Assembly: GCA_044869805.1 (NCBI GenBank)
Contig: JBIOXV010000210.1
Coordinates: forward strand, 1-64,000
Source: CAWDVR01 sp044869805
GTDB taxonomy: Bacteria; Acidobacteriota; Thermoanaerobaculia; Multivoradales; SZUA-115
Direction: 5' to 3'
Length of the DNA stretch: 64,000 bases
In this document: in pieces, positions 34,911-42,900 of the stretch
Numbering within the stretch: the stretch's first letter is position 1
Layout of the letters: each line of letters begins with the position of its first letter
Notes under the pieces: generated by a model
Seen by the model: only the letters and a program-made list of their open reading frames with translations
Database searches by the model: none
Told to the model about the DNA's origin: nothing
Translations under genes and position numbers: made by a program

Positions 34911-36133
34911 GCCGGAGCCTGGAGGACCAGGCAGGCGGAGTTGCCGCCAAAGGCGAAGGAGCTCGAGATCGCGGTCGCCACCCGCAGCTCGCGCGCCTCG
35001 TTGGGCACCACGTCGAGCTCGCACTCGGGGTCGGGGTTCTCCCAGCGCAGGGTGGGCGGCAGCACGCCGCGCTCCACCGTGAGGCAGGTGGCCACCGCCT
35101 CGAGCGCGCCGGCCGAGCACAGGCAGTGGCCGATCATGGACTTGATCGAGCTCACCGGCAGCGCCCGCGCGCGCTCGCCGAACACGCGGTGGAGGCCCGC
35201 GGCCTCGGCGCTGTCGTTGTGGGCGGTGGCGGTGCCGTGGGCGTTGACGTAGCCCACCTCCGCCGGGTCCACCCGCGCGCTCGCCAGCGCCGCCTGCACG
35301 GTGCGGGCCGCGGCCTCCCCGGTCGGCTCCGGCGCCGTCATGTGGTAGGCGTCTGCGGTCATGCCGTAGCCCGCCACCCGGCAGTAGATACGGGCGCCGC
35401 GGGCCCTGGCGTCGGCCTCGCGCTCGAGCACCAGGATGCCGGCGCCCTCGCCGAGCGACAGGCCGTTGCGCTCGCGGTCGAAGGGGCGGCAAGGCTCGGG
35501 GTCGACGGCGCGCAAGGCGTTGAAGCCGCCATAAGTCAGGCGCGCCAGCGCGTCGCTGCCGCCGGTCAGGACCACGTCGGCGAGCCCGGCGCGCAGCAGG
35601 TCCGAGGCCAGCCCGACCGAGATCGTGGAGCTGGAGCAGGCGGTAGTCACCGTCGAGCGGATGCCGCCGGCCCCGAACCAGGAGGCGATGCGGTTGGTCA
35701 TCAGATCGGGGCCGTGGGCGATGATCTCGGAGCGCCGCCCGGGCTTGCCGTGGAGCAACCGGCGCTCGAACCAGCCCTCGGCCTCGAGCACGCCGCAGGC
35801 GCCAGCCCCGAGCACCACCGCGATGCGCTGCGGCGGCAGCTCGGCCAGGTCGAGGCCGCTGTCCTCGACCGCCTCGCGCGCCGCGAGCAGGCCGAAGCGG
35901 TCGGCGCGCGAGGTGGTGCGCAGGTCGCGCGGCGAGAGGAAAGAGAGGTCGAGGTCGGCTTCGTCGATCCAGGCCGCGGTCTGGGTGCGATACTGCGTCG
36001 GATCGAAGAGCGCCAGGGGGCGAATGCCGTTCGCGCCCGCCACCAGGCCCCGCCAGAAGCTCTCGCGGTCGACGCCGATGGCGGAGACGGCCCCCAGGCC
36101 GGTAATTACGACGGTCGAGTCCTGGCGCGGCAT
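34907..36133 (-). CDS. beta-ketoacyl-ACP synthase II-like (KS-alpha)
   Basis: 408 aa from ATG 36133 (MPRQDSTVVITGLGAVSAIG); the frame runs on to 36250 but has a low-complexity lead. The catalytic Cys is in TVTTACSSSTISVG, the His residues in YVNAHGTATAHND and SSIKSMIGHCLCSAGALE, and the C-terminal glycine motif in SFAFGGNSACLVL. It would condense malonyl-ACP with an acyl chain. With the catalytically dead partner it may make a heterodimer with a set chain length for a specialised lipid or polyene (inference). Confidence 0.9.
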   Translation of the reverse strand: MPRQDSTVVITGLGAVSAIGVDRESFWRGLVAGANGIRPLALFDPTQYRTQTAAWIDEADLDLSFLSPRDLRTTSRADRFGLLAAREAVEDSGLDLAELPPQRIAVVLGAGACGVLEAEGWFERRLLHGKPGRRSEIIAHGPDLMTNRIASWFGAGGIRSTVTTACSSSTISVGLASDLLRAGLADVVLTGGSDALARLTYGGFNALRAVDPEPCRPFDRERNGLSLGEGAGILVLEREADARARGARIYCRVAGYGMTADAYHMTAPEPTGEAAARTVQAALASARVDPAEVGYVNAHGTATAHNDSAEAAGLHRVFGERARALPVSSIKSMIGHCLCSAGALEAVATCLTVERGVLPPTLRWENPDPECELDVVPNEARELRVATAISSSFAFGGNSACLVLQAPA

Positions 36134-36173
36134 CCCCTCGGTCCCTTCTCGGCGCGGCGCTTGCGCGCCTGCT

Positions 36174-37121
36174 TCACTGGCGCGGGTGCCGGTCGCCGTG
36201 CCGGTGCCCGGCGCCTCCACGGCCGACGTCGCCCCCACGGCCTGCGTCAAGGTCGAGGGTGCCGGGAATCAGGCTGCCGGGCTGGCGCTCGAAGAGGCCG
36301 AGGGTGGGGCCGGGGTGGGCGGCGGTGGGGTCCGGCGCCACCACGCCGGGCGGGCCGGGAACGACAGGCCACGACGGCACCACGAAGAACGGCGCGGGCA
36401 GCGAGGCGAGCATCGGCAGCACCACGACCTGGGCCGGCTCCGGCCGCCTCGCCGCCGCCGCGGCCACCTGCTCCAGGGCGCGCGTGCGGCGCTCGTCGTC
36501 GGCCGCCTTGCGGCGCGCTTCGAGCTCGGCCAGGCGCACCGCGAGGCGGGCCTCGCGCTCCTCGCGGCGCATCCACTCGCTTTCATAGAGCACCAAGCCG
36601 CGGCGGGCCATGTGCTGGGCGAGCGGCATCCAGGTCTCGGTATCGGGATCGAGCACGAAGCCGAAGCCCTTGAGGACCGGCTCCAGGCCACCGGCGCGGG
36701 GATCGAGGCGCGCCGCGTGGAGGGCCGCGGCCCGCGCGCTGTGCCTGAGGTCGCGGGCCAGCGCCCAGCGGGCGAGCTCGACCCAGTCGCCCGCGGCCGT
36801 CTCGGTGGCGGCCTCCAGCTCGCCTCGGCGCGCGAGGTAGCTGGCGAAGGGCGAGGCGCTCCTTTCGATCTGCTTGACCTGCGATTTCGCCAGCCGCATC
36901 TCGCCGCCCTCGAGCCGGATGCGCACTTGCTCGCCGGCCTCGACCACCAGCACGTCCTCGAAGACCTCGCCGTTGGTGAGCAGCACCCGGTCCGCGAAGG
37001 CCGGGGAGGCGAGCGGCAGGGGAAGCGCGGCCGCCAGCAGCCAACCGGCCAGGCGCGCCGCGGAACGGGTCGTTGGCAGCTCGGGGTTCTTGGGCTCGGG
37101 GTTCTTGGGCTTCTGGTACAT
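36174..37121 (-). CDS. exported hypothetical protein with Arg/Glu-rich coiled coil
   Basis: 315 aa. A cytoplasmic PKNPEPKNPE repeat precedes a signal/anchor helix (RLAGWLLAAALPLPLASPAFA). A small beta domain follows (DRVLLTNGEVFEDVLVVEAG, VRIRLEGGEMRLAKSQVKQI), then a region resembling TPR-like helices (~85-160). A charged coiled coil comes next (EREARLAVRLAELEARRKAA) and the tail is rich in proline and glycine. No enzyme motif is seen. It lies 17 nt after the zinc-ribbon gene and 40 nt before the ketosynthase gene. Confidence 0.7.
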   Translation of the reverse strand: MYQKPKNPEPKNPELPTTRSAARLAGWLLAAALPLPLASPAFADRVLLTNGEVFEDVLVVEAGEQVRIRLEGGEMRLAKSQVKQIERSASPFASYLARRGELEAATETAAGDWVELARWALARDLRHSARAAALHAARLDPRAGGLEPVLKGFGFVLDPDTETWMPLAQHMARRGLVLYESEWMRREEREARLAVRLAELEARRKAADDERRTRALEQVAAAAARRPEPAQVVVLPMLASLPAPFFVVPSWPVVPGPPGVVAPDPTAAHPGPTLGLFERQPGSLIPGTLDLDAGRGGDVGRGGAGHRHGDRHPRQ

Positions 37122-37138
37122 GGGGGGCGACCGCCTCC

Positions 37139-37381
37139 TCAGTGGCTGCGCGAACGGGGGTCCTGCGACACCGGCCCGAGCTTGGGGTCCTTGACCGCGC
37201 GCCGGCCCCAGCGGTCGTCCGCCGTCATCTCTTCGAACTCTTCCGGCGTCGAGAACTCGTCCAGCTCGTCGTTGCCGCACACTTGGCAGAGCGCTTCGGT
37301 CACCTTGCTGTTATCGTCCCATTCGAAGACGTAGCACGGCGTCTCGCAGTTGAGGCAGACCAGGTAATCCGGCAGCGGCAT
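37139..37381 (-). CDS. small zinc-ribbon protein
   Basis: 80 aa with two CxxC knuckles (CLNC near residues 9-12 and CQVC near 32-35), consistent with a zinc ribbon. The rest is acidic (ELDEFSTPEEFEEM). ATG 37381 starts MPLPDYLVCLNCETP. It heads a minus-strand set that includes the exported protein and ketosynthase pair. A regulatory or adaptor role is possible; no specific family is recognised. Confidence 0.72.
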   Translation of the reverse strand: MPLPDYLVCLNCETPCYVFEWDDNSKVTEALCQVCGNDELDEFSTPEEFEEMTADDRWGRRAVKDPKLGPVSQDPRSRSH

Positions 37382-37530
37382 GTCGCCCTCCCAGAGTCGC
37401 CCGCAACAAGGGTCGCCCGCAAGAATAGCGCCTTTTGGTCCCCTGCGCCGCCCCCCGGCTCGGCCTCGGGAGCGGGCCCGACGCCTGCCCCGACGCCCGC
37501 ATCGAGCAGCTCATTCAAGTGCCTTGCCAG

Positions 37531-37559
37531 TTGACCGTCGCGGCCCGTCATGGTACTTT
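37531..37559 (+). promoter_or_regulatory. sigma-70 promoter for rplU-rpmA
   Basis: TTGACC (37531-37536), 17 bp, TACTTT (37554-37559). It predicts a start near 37566 and a leader of about 100 nt before rplU, long enough for an L21-type autoregulatory structure, which I cannot confirm by eye. Confidence 0.65.
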
Positions 37560-37663
37560 CCGCCGTCTCCGCCTGCGGCCTCATGGTGCGTTCGCAGGCC
37601 CCCTTTTCCAGAGTCTCGAGGCCCATACGCAGGGGCCCACGGCTGATCGGGAGCATTCAAGGC

Positions 37664-37978
37664 ATGTACGCAATCATCGAGACCGGCGGCAAGCAGTACC
37701 GGGTCGAGCCGGGTGAGGTCCTGGAGGTCGAGCGAGTGTCCGCGGTGGGCGACGGCGGCGCTATCCAGTTCGATCGCGTGTTGATGGTCGGCGGCGAGAG
37801 CGGTGCGCAGGTCGGCACCCCGGCCCTGGAAGGCGCCGTGGTCAAGGCCACGCTGGTCGCCGAGGTTCGCGGCGCCAAGGTGCGCGTCTTCAAGAAGAAG
37901 AAGCGCAAGCAGTACCGCCGCACCCATGGCCACCGGCAGGACCTGCATCGGGTCCGCATCGACGAGATCGCCGGTTAG
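37664..37978 (+). CDS. rplU: 50S ribosomal protein L21
   Basis: 104 aa, the usual length. It starts MYAIIETGGKQYRVEPGE and has the conserved basic segment VFKKKKRKQYRRTHGHRQ followed by I-DEI near the end. It is the first gene of the rplU-rpmA-obg-nadD-rsfS run, a common bacterial order. ATG 37664 is the first start consistent with the family N-terminus. Confidence 0.97.
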   Translation: MYAIIETGGKQYRVEPGEVLEVERVSAVGDGGAIQFDRVLMVGGESGAQVGTPALEGAVVKATLVAEVRGAKVRVFKKKKRKQYRRTHGHRQDLHRVRIDEIAG

Positions 37979-38006
37979 CTCTACCCCTTCGGTCCAGGAG
38001 AAGCAG

Positions 38007-38264
38007 ATGGCACACAAGAAAGGTCAGGGCTCGACCCGCAATGGCCGCGACTCGAACCCGCAGTACCTCGGCGTGAAGCGGTTCGGCGGCGAGCTGGTGT
38101 CCGGTGGCAGCATCATCGTGCGCCAGCGCGGCACCCAGTTTTTCCCCGGCACCAACGTCGGCCGCGGTAAGGACGACACCCTGTTCGCCAAGATCACCGG
38201 CACGGTCCGCTTCCAGAACCGCGGCCGCAAGGGCAAGTTCGTCCACGTCCAACCCGCCGAGTAA
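38007..38264 (+). CDS. rpmA: 50S ribosomal protein L27
   Basis: 85 aa: MAHKKGQGSTRNGRDSNPQY, LGVKRFGGELVSGGSIIVRQ, RGTQFFPGTNVGRGKDDTLF. The N-terminus is mature-like (no Firmicutes-type prepeptide). CAGGAG lies before ATG 38007. It follows rplU by 28 nt. Confidence 0.97.
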   Translation: MAHKKGQGSTRNGRDSNPQYLGVKRFGGELVSGGSIIVRQRGTQFFPGTNVGRGKDDTLFAKITGTVRFQNRGRKGKFVHVQPAE

Positions 38265-38290
38265 CCGCCCCCAAGAAGCGCACACGGCCG

Positions 38291-39361
38291 TTGAACTTCA
38301 TCGACGAAGCCGTTATCGACGTCCAGGGCGGGCGTGGCGGTAACGGCTGTCTCGCCTTCCGGCGCGAGAAGTACGTACCGCGGGGCGGCCCTTCGGGCGG
38401 CGACGGCGGCCACGGTGGCTCGGTGGTCCTGGTCGCGGACGACCGCCTCAACACCCTCTTCCACCTCCGCTTCCAGTCCCGGTACGAGGCCGAGCGCGGC
38501 CGTCACGGCGAAGGCTCCAACCGCACCGGCGCCTCGGGCAGCGACCTCGAGATCGGAGTGCCGCTGGGCACCGTGGCGCACGACGCCGCGAGCGGCGAGG
38601 TGCTCGGCGAGCTGCTGGCCGACGGCCAGCGCTTGCGCATCGCCGCCGGAGGGATGGGCGGCCGCGGCAACGCCCGCTTCGCCACCTCGACCAACCAGGC
38701 GCCGCGCCGCCACGAGCCCGGCCGCGACGGCGAGGAGCGGCGGCTGCGGCTGGAGCTCAAGCTGCTGGCCGACGTCGGCGTGGTGGGGCTGCCCAACGCC
38801 GGCAAGTCGACCCTGATCAGCGTGGTCTCGGCGGCGCGGCCCAAGATCGCCGACTACCCCTTCACCACCCTGGTGCCGCAGCTCGGGGTGGTGGCGCGCG
38901 GCCCGCTGTCGTCGCCGTTCGTGATCGCCGATCTGCCCGGCCTGATCGCGGGTGCGGCGCAGGGCGCCGGCCTCGGCGTGCGCTTCCTGCGCCACGTGGA
39001 GCGCTGCCGGGTGCTGGTGCACCTCGTCGACCTCTCGGCCGAGGGCAGCGCCCTGTACGACCTGGAGGTGGTGGAGAAGGAGCTCGCCGCCTTCAACCCG
39101 GAGCTTGCCGAGCGCGCGCGAGTGCTGGTGGGGAGCAAGCTCGATGCGGCGCGCGAGGACCGGCGGGAGGAGCTGGCGCGCGCCGCGGCCGGCCGCGGCC
39201 TCGCCTACCGCGAGCTCAGTGCCGCCACCCACGCCGGCGTCGACGACTTGGTGGCCGAGCTGGAGCGCCTGCTGGCCACGCTGCCGGCGGCGCCCCGGGA
39301 CGGCGAGGAGCCCGATCCCGCCTCCCAGCCGGGGGCCGCGGGGGAAGGCAGCCGGCGATGA
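38291..39361 (+). CDS. obgE: Obg family GTPase involved in ribosome assembly
   Basis: 356 aa. The glycine-rich Obg fold (FIDEAVIDVQGGRGGNGCLA, FRREKYVPRGGPSGGDGGHG) occupies ~1-160. The G domain has G1 GLPNAGKSTLIS, switch region YPFTTLVPQLGVV and G3 DLPGLIAGAAQGAGLG; G4 is degenerate (VGSKLDAA rather than NKxD). The start is TTG 38291, 26 nt after rpmA, with no clear Shine-Dalgarno sequence. It overlaps nadD by 4 nt. Confidence 0.95.
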   Translation: MNFIDEAVIDVQGGRGGNGCLAFRREKYVPRGGPSGGDGGHGGSVVLVADDRLNTLFHLRFQSRYEAERGRHGEGSNRTGASGSDLEIGVPLGTVAHDAASGEVLGELLADGQRLRIAAGGMGGRGNARFATSTNQAPRRHEPGRDGEERRLRLELKLLADVGVVGLPNAGKSTLISVVSAARPKIADYPFTTLVPQLGVVARGPLSSPFVIADLPGLIAGAAQGAGLGVRFLRHVERCRVLVHLVDLSAEGSALYDLEVVEKELAAFNPELAERARVLVGSKLDAAREDRREELARAAAGRGLAYRELSAATHAGVDDLVAELERLLATLPAAPRDGEEPDPASQPGAAGEGSRR

Positions 39362-39966
39362 GGGTGGGGCTCTTCGGCGGCAGCTTCGATCCGCCCCACC
39401 GCGGGCACGTGGAGCCGGTGCGCAGGGCGCGCCGGGAGCTCGAGCTCGATCGTGTGCTCTACTTGCCGACCGCGCAGCCGCCGCACAAGCTTGGGCCCCG
39501 GGTGGCGCCGGCGCACGCGCGCTACGCCATGGTGGAGCTGGCGCTGCTCGCCGAGCAGGGCCTCTACGTTTCGGCGCACGAGCTGACCCCGGGCGAGGCG
39601 CGCTACACCATCGACACGCTGGCGCACTTCCAGCGCGAGCTGCCCGGCGACGAGCTGGTCCTGCTCGTGGGCAGCGACTCCTTCGCGCAGCTCGCCACCT
39701 GGCGTCGCTGGCGCGAGATCCCCGCGGCCGCCGGGCTCGTGGTGCTGCCGCGTCCCGGCTGGGACGAGGCCCGGTTGCGGGACCAAGCCCCGTCGGAGGT
39801 GCTGGCCCTGCTCGACGGCGGGCGCGCCACCTTCCTCGCCGGCCCCAGCGTCGATCTTTCCTCGACCGCGCTGCGCCAGCTCCTGGCGCGCGGCGAGGAG
39901 CCTCCACCCGGGGCACTGGCGCCCCTGGTGCTAGACTTCATTCGAAAGTACGCCCTCTACACATGA
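39358..39966 (+). CDS. nadD: nicotinate-nucleotide adenylyltransferase
   Basis: 202 aa. It begins MRVGLFGGSFDPPHRGHVEP, with the GGSFDPxHxGH nucleotide-binding motif, and contains LLVGSDSFAQLATWRRWREI and the C-terminal DLSSTALRQLLARG (ISSTxxR-type). It makes deamido-NAD in NAD biosynthesis. ATG 39358 overlaps the obg stop and its own stop overlaps the rsfS start. Confidence 0.96.
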   Translation: MRVGLFGGSFDPPHRGHVEPVRRARRELELDRVLYLPTAQPPHKLGPRVAPAHARYAMVELALLAEQGLYVSAHELTPGEARYTIDTLAHFQRELPGDELVLLVGSDSFAQLATWRRWREIPAAAGLVVLPRPGWDEARLRDQAPSEVLALLDGGRATFLAGPSVDLSSTALRQLLARGEEPPPGALAPLVLDFIRKYALYT

Positions 39967-40379
39967 GCTCGACCTCTGCCCCAGCCATCGACATCCCCGC
40001 ACGAGTCCAGGACGTCGTCACCGCCGCGCTCGACCACAAGGCCACCGACCTCAAGGTCCTCCACCTCGAGCCGGTCACCGACTTCACCGACTACTTCCTG
40101 ATCTGCAGCGGCTCGAGCTCCCGCCAGGTGCAGGCCATCGCCGATGCCGTCGAGCAGAAGCTCGGCGCCGGCAAGGTGCGGCCACTCCACGTCGAGGGCC
40201 AGACCGAGGCCAAGTGGGTGCTGATGGACTACGGCGACTTCGTGGTGCACGTGTTCGACGACGACCGCCGTGGCTTCTACGCCCTCGAGCGCCTGTGGTC
40301 CGATGCACCGGACGTGACCGGGGACTTCGTGGGCTCCGGCGAAGGAAGCGGTGCCAGGCGGCTCGAGACCTCACGCTAG
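39963..40379 (+). CDS. rsfS: ribosome silencing factor RsfS
   Basis: 138 aa RsfS/Iojap protein: ALDHKATDLKVLHLEPVTDF, DYFLICSGSSSRQVQAIADA, WVLMDYGDFVVHVFDDDRRG, FYALERLWSDA. It binds L14 and blocks subunit joining during starvation. The start overlaps nadD by 4 nt. Confidence 0.96.
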   Translation: MSSTSAPAIDIPARVQDVVTAALDHKATDLKVLHLEPVTDFTDYFLICSGSSSRQVQAIADAVEQKLGAGKVRPLHVEGQTEAKWVLMDYGDFVVHVFDDDRRGFYALERLWSDAPDVTGDFVGSGEGSGARRLETSR

Positions 40380-40413
40380 GGCGCACGGCCCGTGCCGTAG
40401 CGTCGCCCCCCAG

Positions 40414-41286
40414 ATGCTCACGCCTTCCTCTTCCGGCTGGCTGGCGCGCGCCGCGGCGAGCGACGCCCCGATCCTCATCCTCGGCCAGCCCGGGACCGGG
40501 CGCTCGCGCCTGGCGCGGGAGATCCACGCCGCGAGTGGCAGGGCCGGCGGCCCGCTGGTCGAGATCGATCCCGCCGCCCTGCCGGCGGAGCTCTTCGAGA
40601 GCGAGCTCTTCGGCTACCGCAGAGGGGCCTTCACCGGCGCCGAGCGTGCGGTGGCGGGACGGGTGGCGCAGGCCGAGGGGGGCACGCTGGTGCTCGATCA
40701 CGTCGAGGCCCTGCCGCTGCCGGCGCAACCCAAGCTGCTGCGCCTGCTGGCCGAGCACAGCTACGCGCCCCTTGGCGGCCGCGAGCAGCGGGCGGAGGTG
40801 CGTTTCATCGCCCTCGGCCCCGAGGATCTTTCCGAACGCGTGCAGCGGGGCGCCTTCCGGCCCGACCTCTTCTATCGCCTCGAGGTGCTGGCCTTCCGCC
40901 TGCCGCCGCTCGCCGAGCGCCAGGCCGAGCTGGGAGCGCTGGCGGCCACCATCCTGGCCGACATCGCGGCGCGCCTCGGGGTCGCCGCTCCCGCCATCGC
41001 GCCCGCCGCCTGGACGTGGATGCGGAGCTATACCTGGCCGGGGAACCTCCGCCAGCTCCGCAACGTGCTCGAGCGCGCTCTGATCCTGGGCGCGGACGGC
41101 CCGCTCGCGCCGGCGCCGCCAACGGACTCGATCGAGGCGCCGCCGCGGCCGCTCGCCGAGCTGGAGGAGGCCGCCATCCGCCGTGCGCTGGCCTACACCC
41201 GGGGCCACCAGGGTCAGGCGGCGGAGCTGCTGGGGATCAGCCGCAAGTCCTTGTGGGAGCGGCGGCGGCGGTACGGGATCCCGTAG
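40414..41286 (+). CDS. sigma-54-type AAA+ regulator with altered Walker motifs
   Basis: 290 aa from ATG 40414; no N-terminal sensor domain. The sigma-54 contact loop GAFTGA is intact (YRRGAFTGAERAV), and a Fis-type helix-turn-helix ends the protein (GQAAELLGISRKSLWERRRR). Walker A reads GQPGTGRS, with the usual lysine replaced by arginine. Walker B reads LVLDHVEAL, with the usual glutamate after Asp replaced by His. ATP hydrolysis may therefore be weak or lost, leaving a DNA-binding or sigma-54-binding regulator. It follows rsfS by 34 nt. Confidence 0.85.
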   Translation: MLTPSSSGWLARAAASDAPILILGQPGTGRSRLAREIHAASGRAGGPLVEIDPAALPAELFESELFGYRRGAFTGAERAVAGRVAQAEGGTLVLDHVEALPLPAQPKLLRLLAEHSYAPLGGREQRAEVRFIALGPEDLSERVQRGAFRPDLFYRLEVLAFRLPPLAERQAELGALAATILADIAARLGVAAPAIAPAAWTWMRSYTWPGNLRQLRNVLERALILGADGPLAPAPPTDSIEAPPRPLAELEEAAIRRALAYTRGHQGQAAELLGISRKSLWERRRRYGIP

Positions 41287-41317
41287 GGCGGTTGGGTACT
41301 GGCCGGCTTCGCCCTAC
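41283..41317. terminator. bidirectional hairpin between convergent genes
   Basis: GTAGGGCG (41283-41290) and CGCCCTAC (41310-41317) form perfect 8-bp arms. An overlapping GGCCGG/CCGGCC pair (41301-41322) can form an alternative stem. It lies between the convergent regulator and enoyl-CoA hydratase genes. No T-run. Confidence 0.45.
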
Positions 41318-41322
41318 CGGCC

Positions 41323-42099
41323 CTAGCGCCCCTTCCACTCGGGCTGGCGCTTCTCGAGGAAAGCCGCCACGCCTTCCTTCTTGTCCTCGCTCGAGAAGCA
41401 GAGGCAGAAGAGGTCGCGCTCGTAGGCGATCCCTTCCTCGACCGCCATGCGCTGGCTGGCGCGCAGCGCCTCCTTGGCCACGCGCAGGGTGAGCGGGCTC
41501 TTGGCGGCGATCTCGCCGGCCAGCTCGAGGGTCTTGGCGCGCAGCTCCTCGGCCGGCACCACTACCTCTACCAGGCCGATCTGCCGGGCCTCGGCGGCAT
41601 CGATCATGGCGCCGGACAGGATCAGCCGCATGGCGTGGCCGAGGCCGACCTGCCGGGGCAGACGCTGGGTGCCGCCGCCGCCCGGAATCAGGCCCAGCTT
41701 GATCTCCGGCTGACCGAAGCGCGCCTTTTCGGAGGCGACGCGGAGATCGCAGGACAGCGCCAGCTCGCAGCCGCCGCCCAGGCAGAAGCCGTTGATCATC
41801 GCGATCACCGGCTTCGGGAAGCTCGCCATCACGTCGAAGATGCGCGGGCTGGCCATGGCCTGGCGCTGGTCGAAGGGGCTGCGGCCCTCGAACTCGCCGA
41901 TGTCGGCGCCGGCGATGAACGACTTCTCGCCGCTGCCGGTGATCACCACCACGCCGATCGAGTCGTCGTGCTCGACCGCGGCGAGGTGGGCGAGCATCTC
42001 GTCGCGCACCTGCTGGTTGAGCGCATTGAGCTTGTCCGGGCGGTTGACGGTGAGGATGGCGACGCGGCCTGCGCGCTCCAGGAGGACGGTCTCGGGCAT
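41323..42099 (-). CDS. enoyl-CoA hydratase
   Basis: 258 aa crotonase. The oxyanion-hole and catalytic glutamates are in CLGGGCELALSCDLRVA and RFGQPEIKLGLIPGGGGTQR, the standard hydratase pattern. It ends AAFLEKRQPEWKGR. It is the last gene of a minus-strand CoA-metabolism operon that starts at 45618. Broad trans-2-enoyl-CoA hydration in beta-oxidation is the likely role. Confidence 0.92.
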   Translation of the reverse strand: MPETVLLERAGRVAILTVNRPDKLNALNQQVRDEMLAHLAAVEHDDSIGVVVITGSGEKSFIAGADIGEFEGRSPFDQRQAMASPRIFDVMASFPKPVIAMINGFCLGGGCELALSCDLRVASEKARFGQPEIKLGLIPGGGGTQRLPRQVGLGHAMRLILSGAMIDAAEARQIGLVEVVVPAEELRAKTLELAGEIAAKSPLTLRVAKEALRASQRMAVEEGIAYERDLFCLCFSSEDKKEGVAAFLEKRQPEWKGR

Positions 42100-42132
42100 C
42101 TCTATCTCCCTCTGCGGATCAGGATGGATCGG

Positions 42133-42900
42133 TCAGCGGTGATTCCATTGCGGACGGCGCTTCTCGCCAAACGCGGCCAAGCCCTCGTGCATGTCCTCGG
42201 TGGCGCACAGCTCCTCGAGGTACAGGCGTTCGTTCTCGGCGAGAGCCGCGCCGAAGGGCCGGGTGGTGCCGGCGTCGACGCCGCGCTTGGCGAGGCGCGC
42301 CACCGCGGAGCTCTTGGCGGTCAGCGTGGCGGCGACCTCCGCCAGCCTCGCCTCGAGCTCCCCGGCCGGTGCCAGCCAGGTGACGAACCCCAGCGCCAGG
42401 GCCTCGGCGGCGGCGAGCGTGCGGCCGGTGAGGATCAGGTCGAGCGCCCGGGCGCGGCCCAGGCGCGCGGGGTAGAGCGCCGCGGCGTAGGGCGGGTAGC
42501 AGCCCAGCTCGATCTCCGGCTGCCCGAAGCGCGCCTCCTCGCTCGCCAGCACGAAGTCGCAGGCGGCGGCGAGCTCCATGCCGCCGCCCAGGCAATGGCC
42601 GTGGACCGCGGCGAGGGTCGGCACCTCGAGCGCGGCGAGCGACTGCAGCGCGCCGTGGAAGAGCGCCAGCATGTCGGCGACCTTGTCCGGCGTGTGGTCG
42701 GCGACCGAGACGCCGGCGGAGAAGGCCTTGGGCCCGGCGCCGCGCACCACCACGAGACCCAGGTCGGTGCCGCCGGCGAGGCCGCGCGCCGCCTCGCCCA
42801 GCGCGCCCAGGGTCTCGAGGTCGAGGATGTTCAAGGGCGGCCGGTTGACGGTGAGAGTGGCCACCCGCCCGTCGCGGTGGAGGAGGACGGTGTCGCTCAT
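42133..42900 (-). CDS. enoyl-CoA hydratase family protein, dienoyl-CoA-hydratase (Dch)-like
   Basis: 255 aa crotonase-fold protein. The first glutamate is present (CLGGGMELAAACDF), and RFGQPEIELGCYPPYAAALY carries the second. The usual PGxGGTQRL loop is replaced by YPPYAAALYPARLG. A PP/A-rich loop here is typical of cyclohexa-1,5-dienecarbonyl-CoA hydratases of anaerobic benzoyl-CoA degradation. No other benzoyl-CoA genes are visible, so the substrate is uncertain. It overlaps the amidotransferase gene by 4 nt. Confidence 0.82.
   Translation of the reverse strand: MSDTVLLHRDGRVATLTVNRPPLNILDLETLGALGEAARGLAGGTDLGLVVVRGAGPKAFSAGVSVADHTPDKVADMLALFHGALQSLAALEVPTLAAVHGHCLGGGMELAAACDFVLASEEARFGQPEIELGCYPPYAAALYPARLGRARALDLILTGRTLAAAEALALGFVTWLAPAGELEARLAEVAATLTAKSSAVARLAKRGVDAGTTRPFGAALAENERLYLEELCATEDMHEGLAAFGEKRRPQWNHR

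Noticed and set aside
37560..37663. Ribosomal leader or riboswitch upstream of rplU
   Set aside because: The leader is long enough, but I could not draw a conserved structure by eye, so it is noted only with the promoter.
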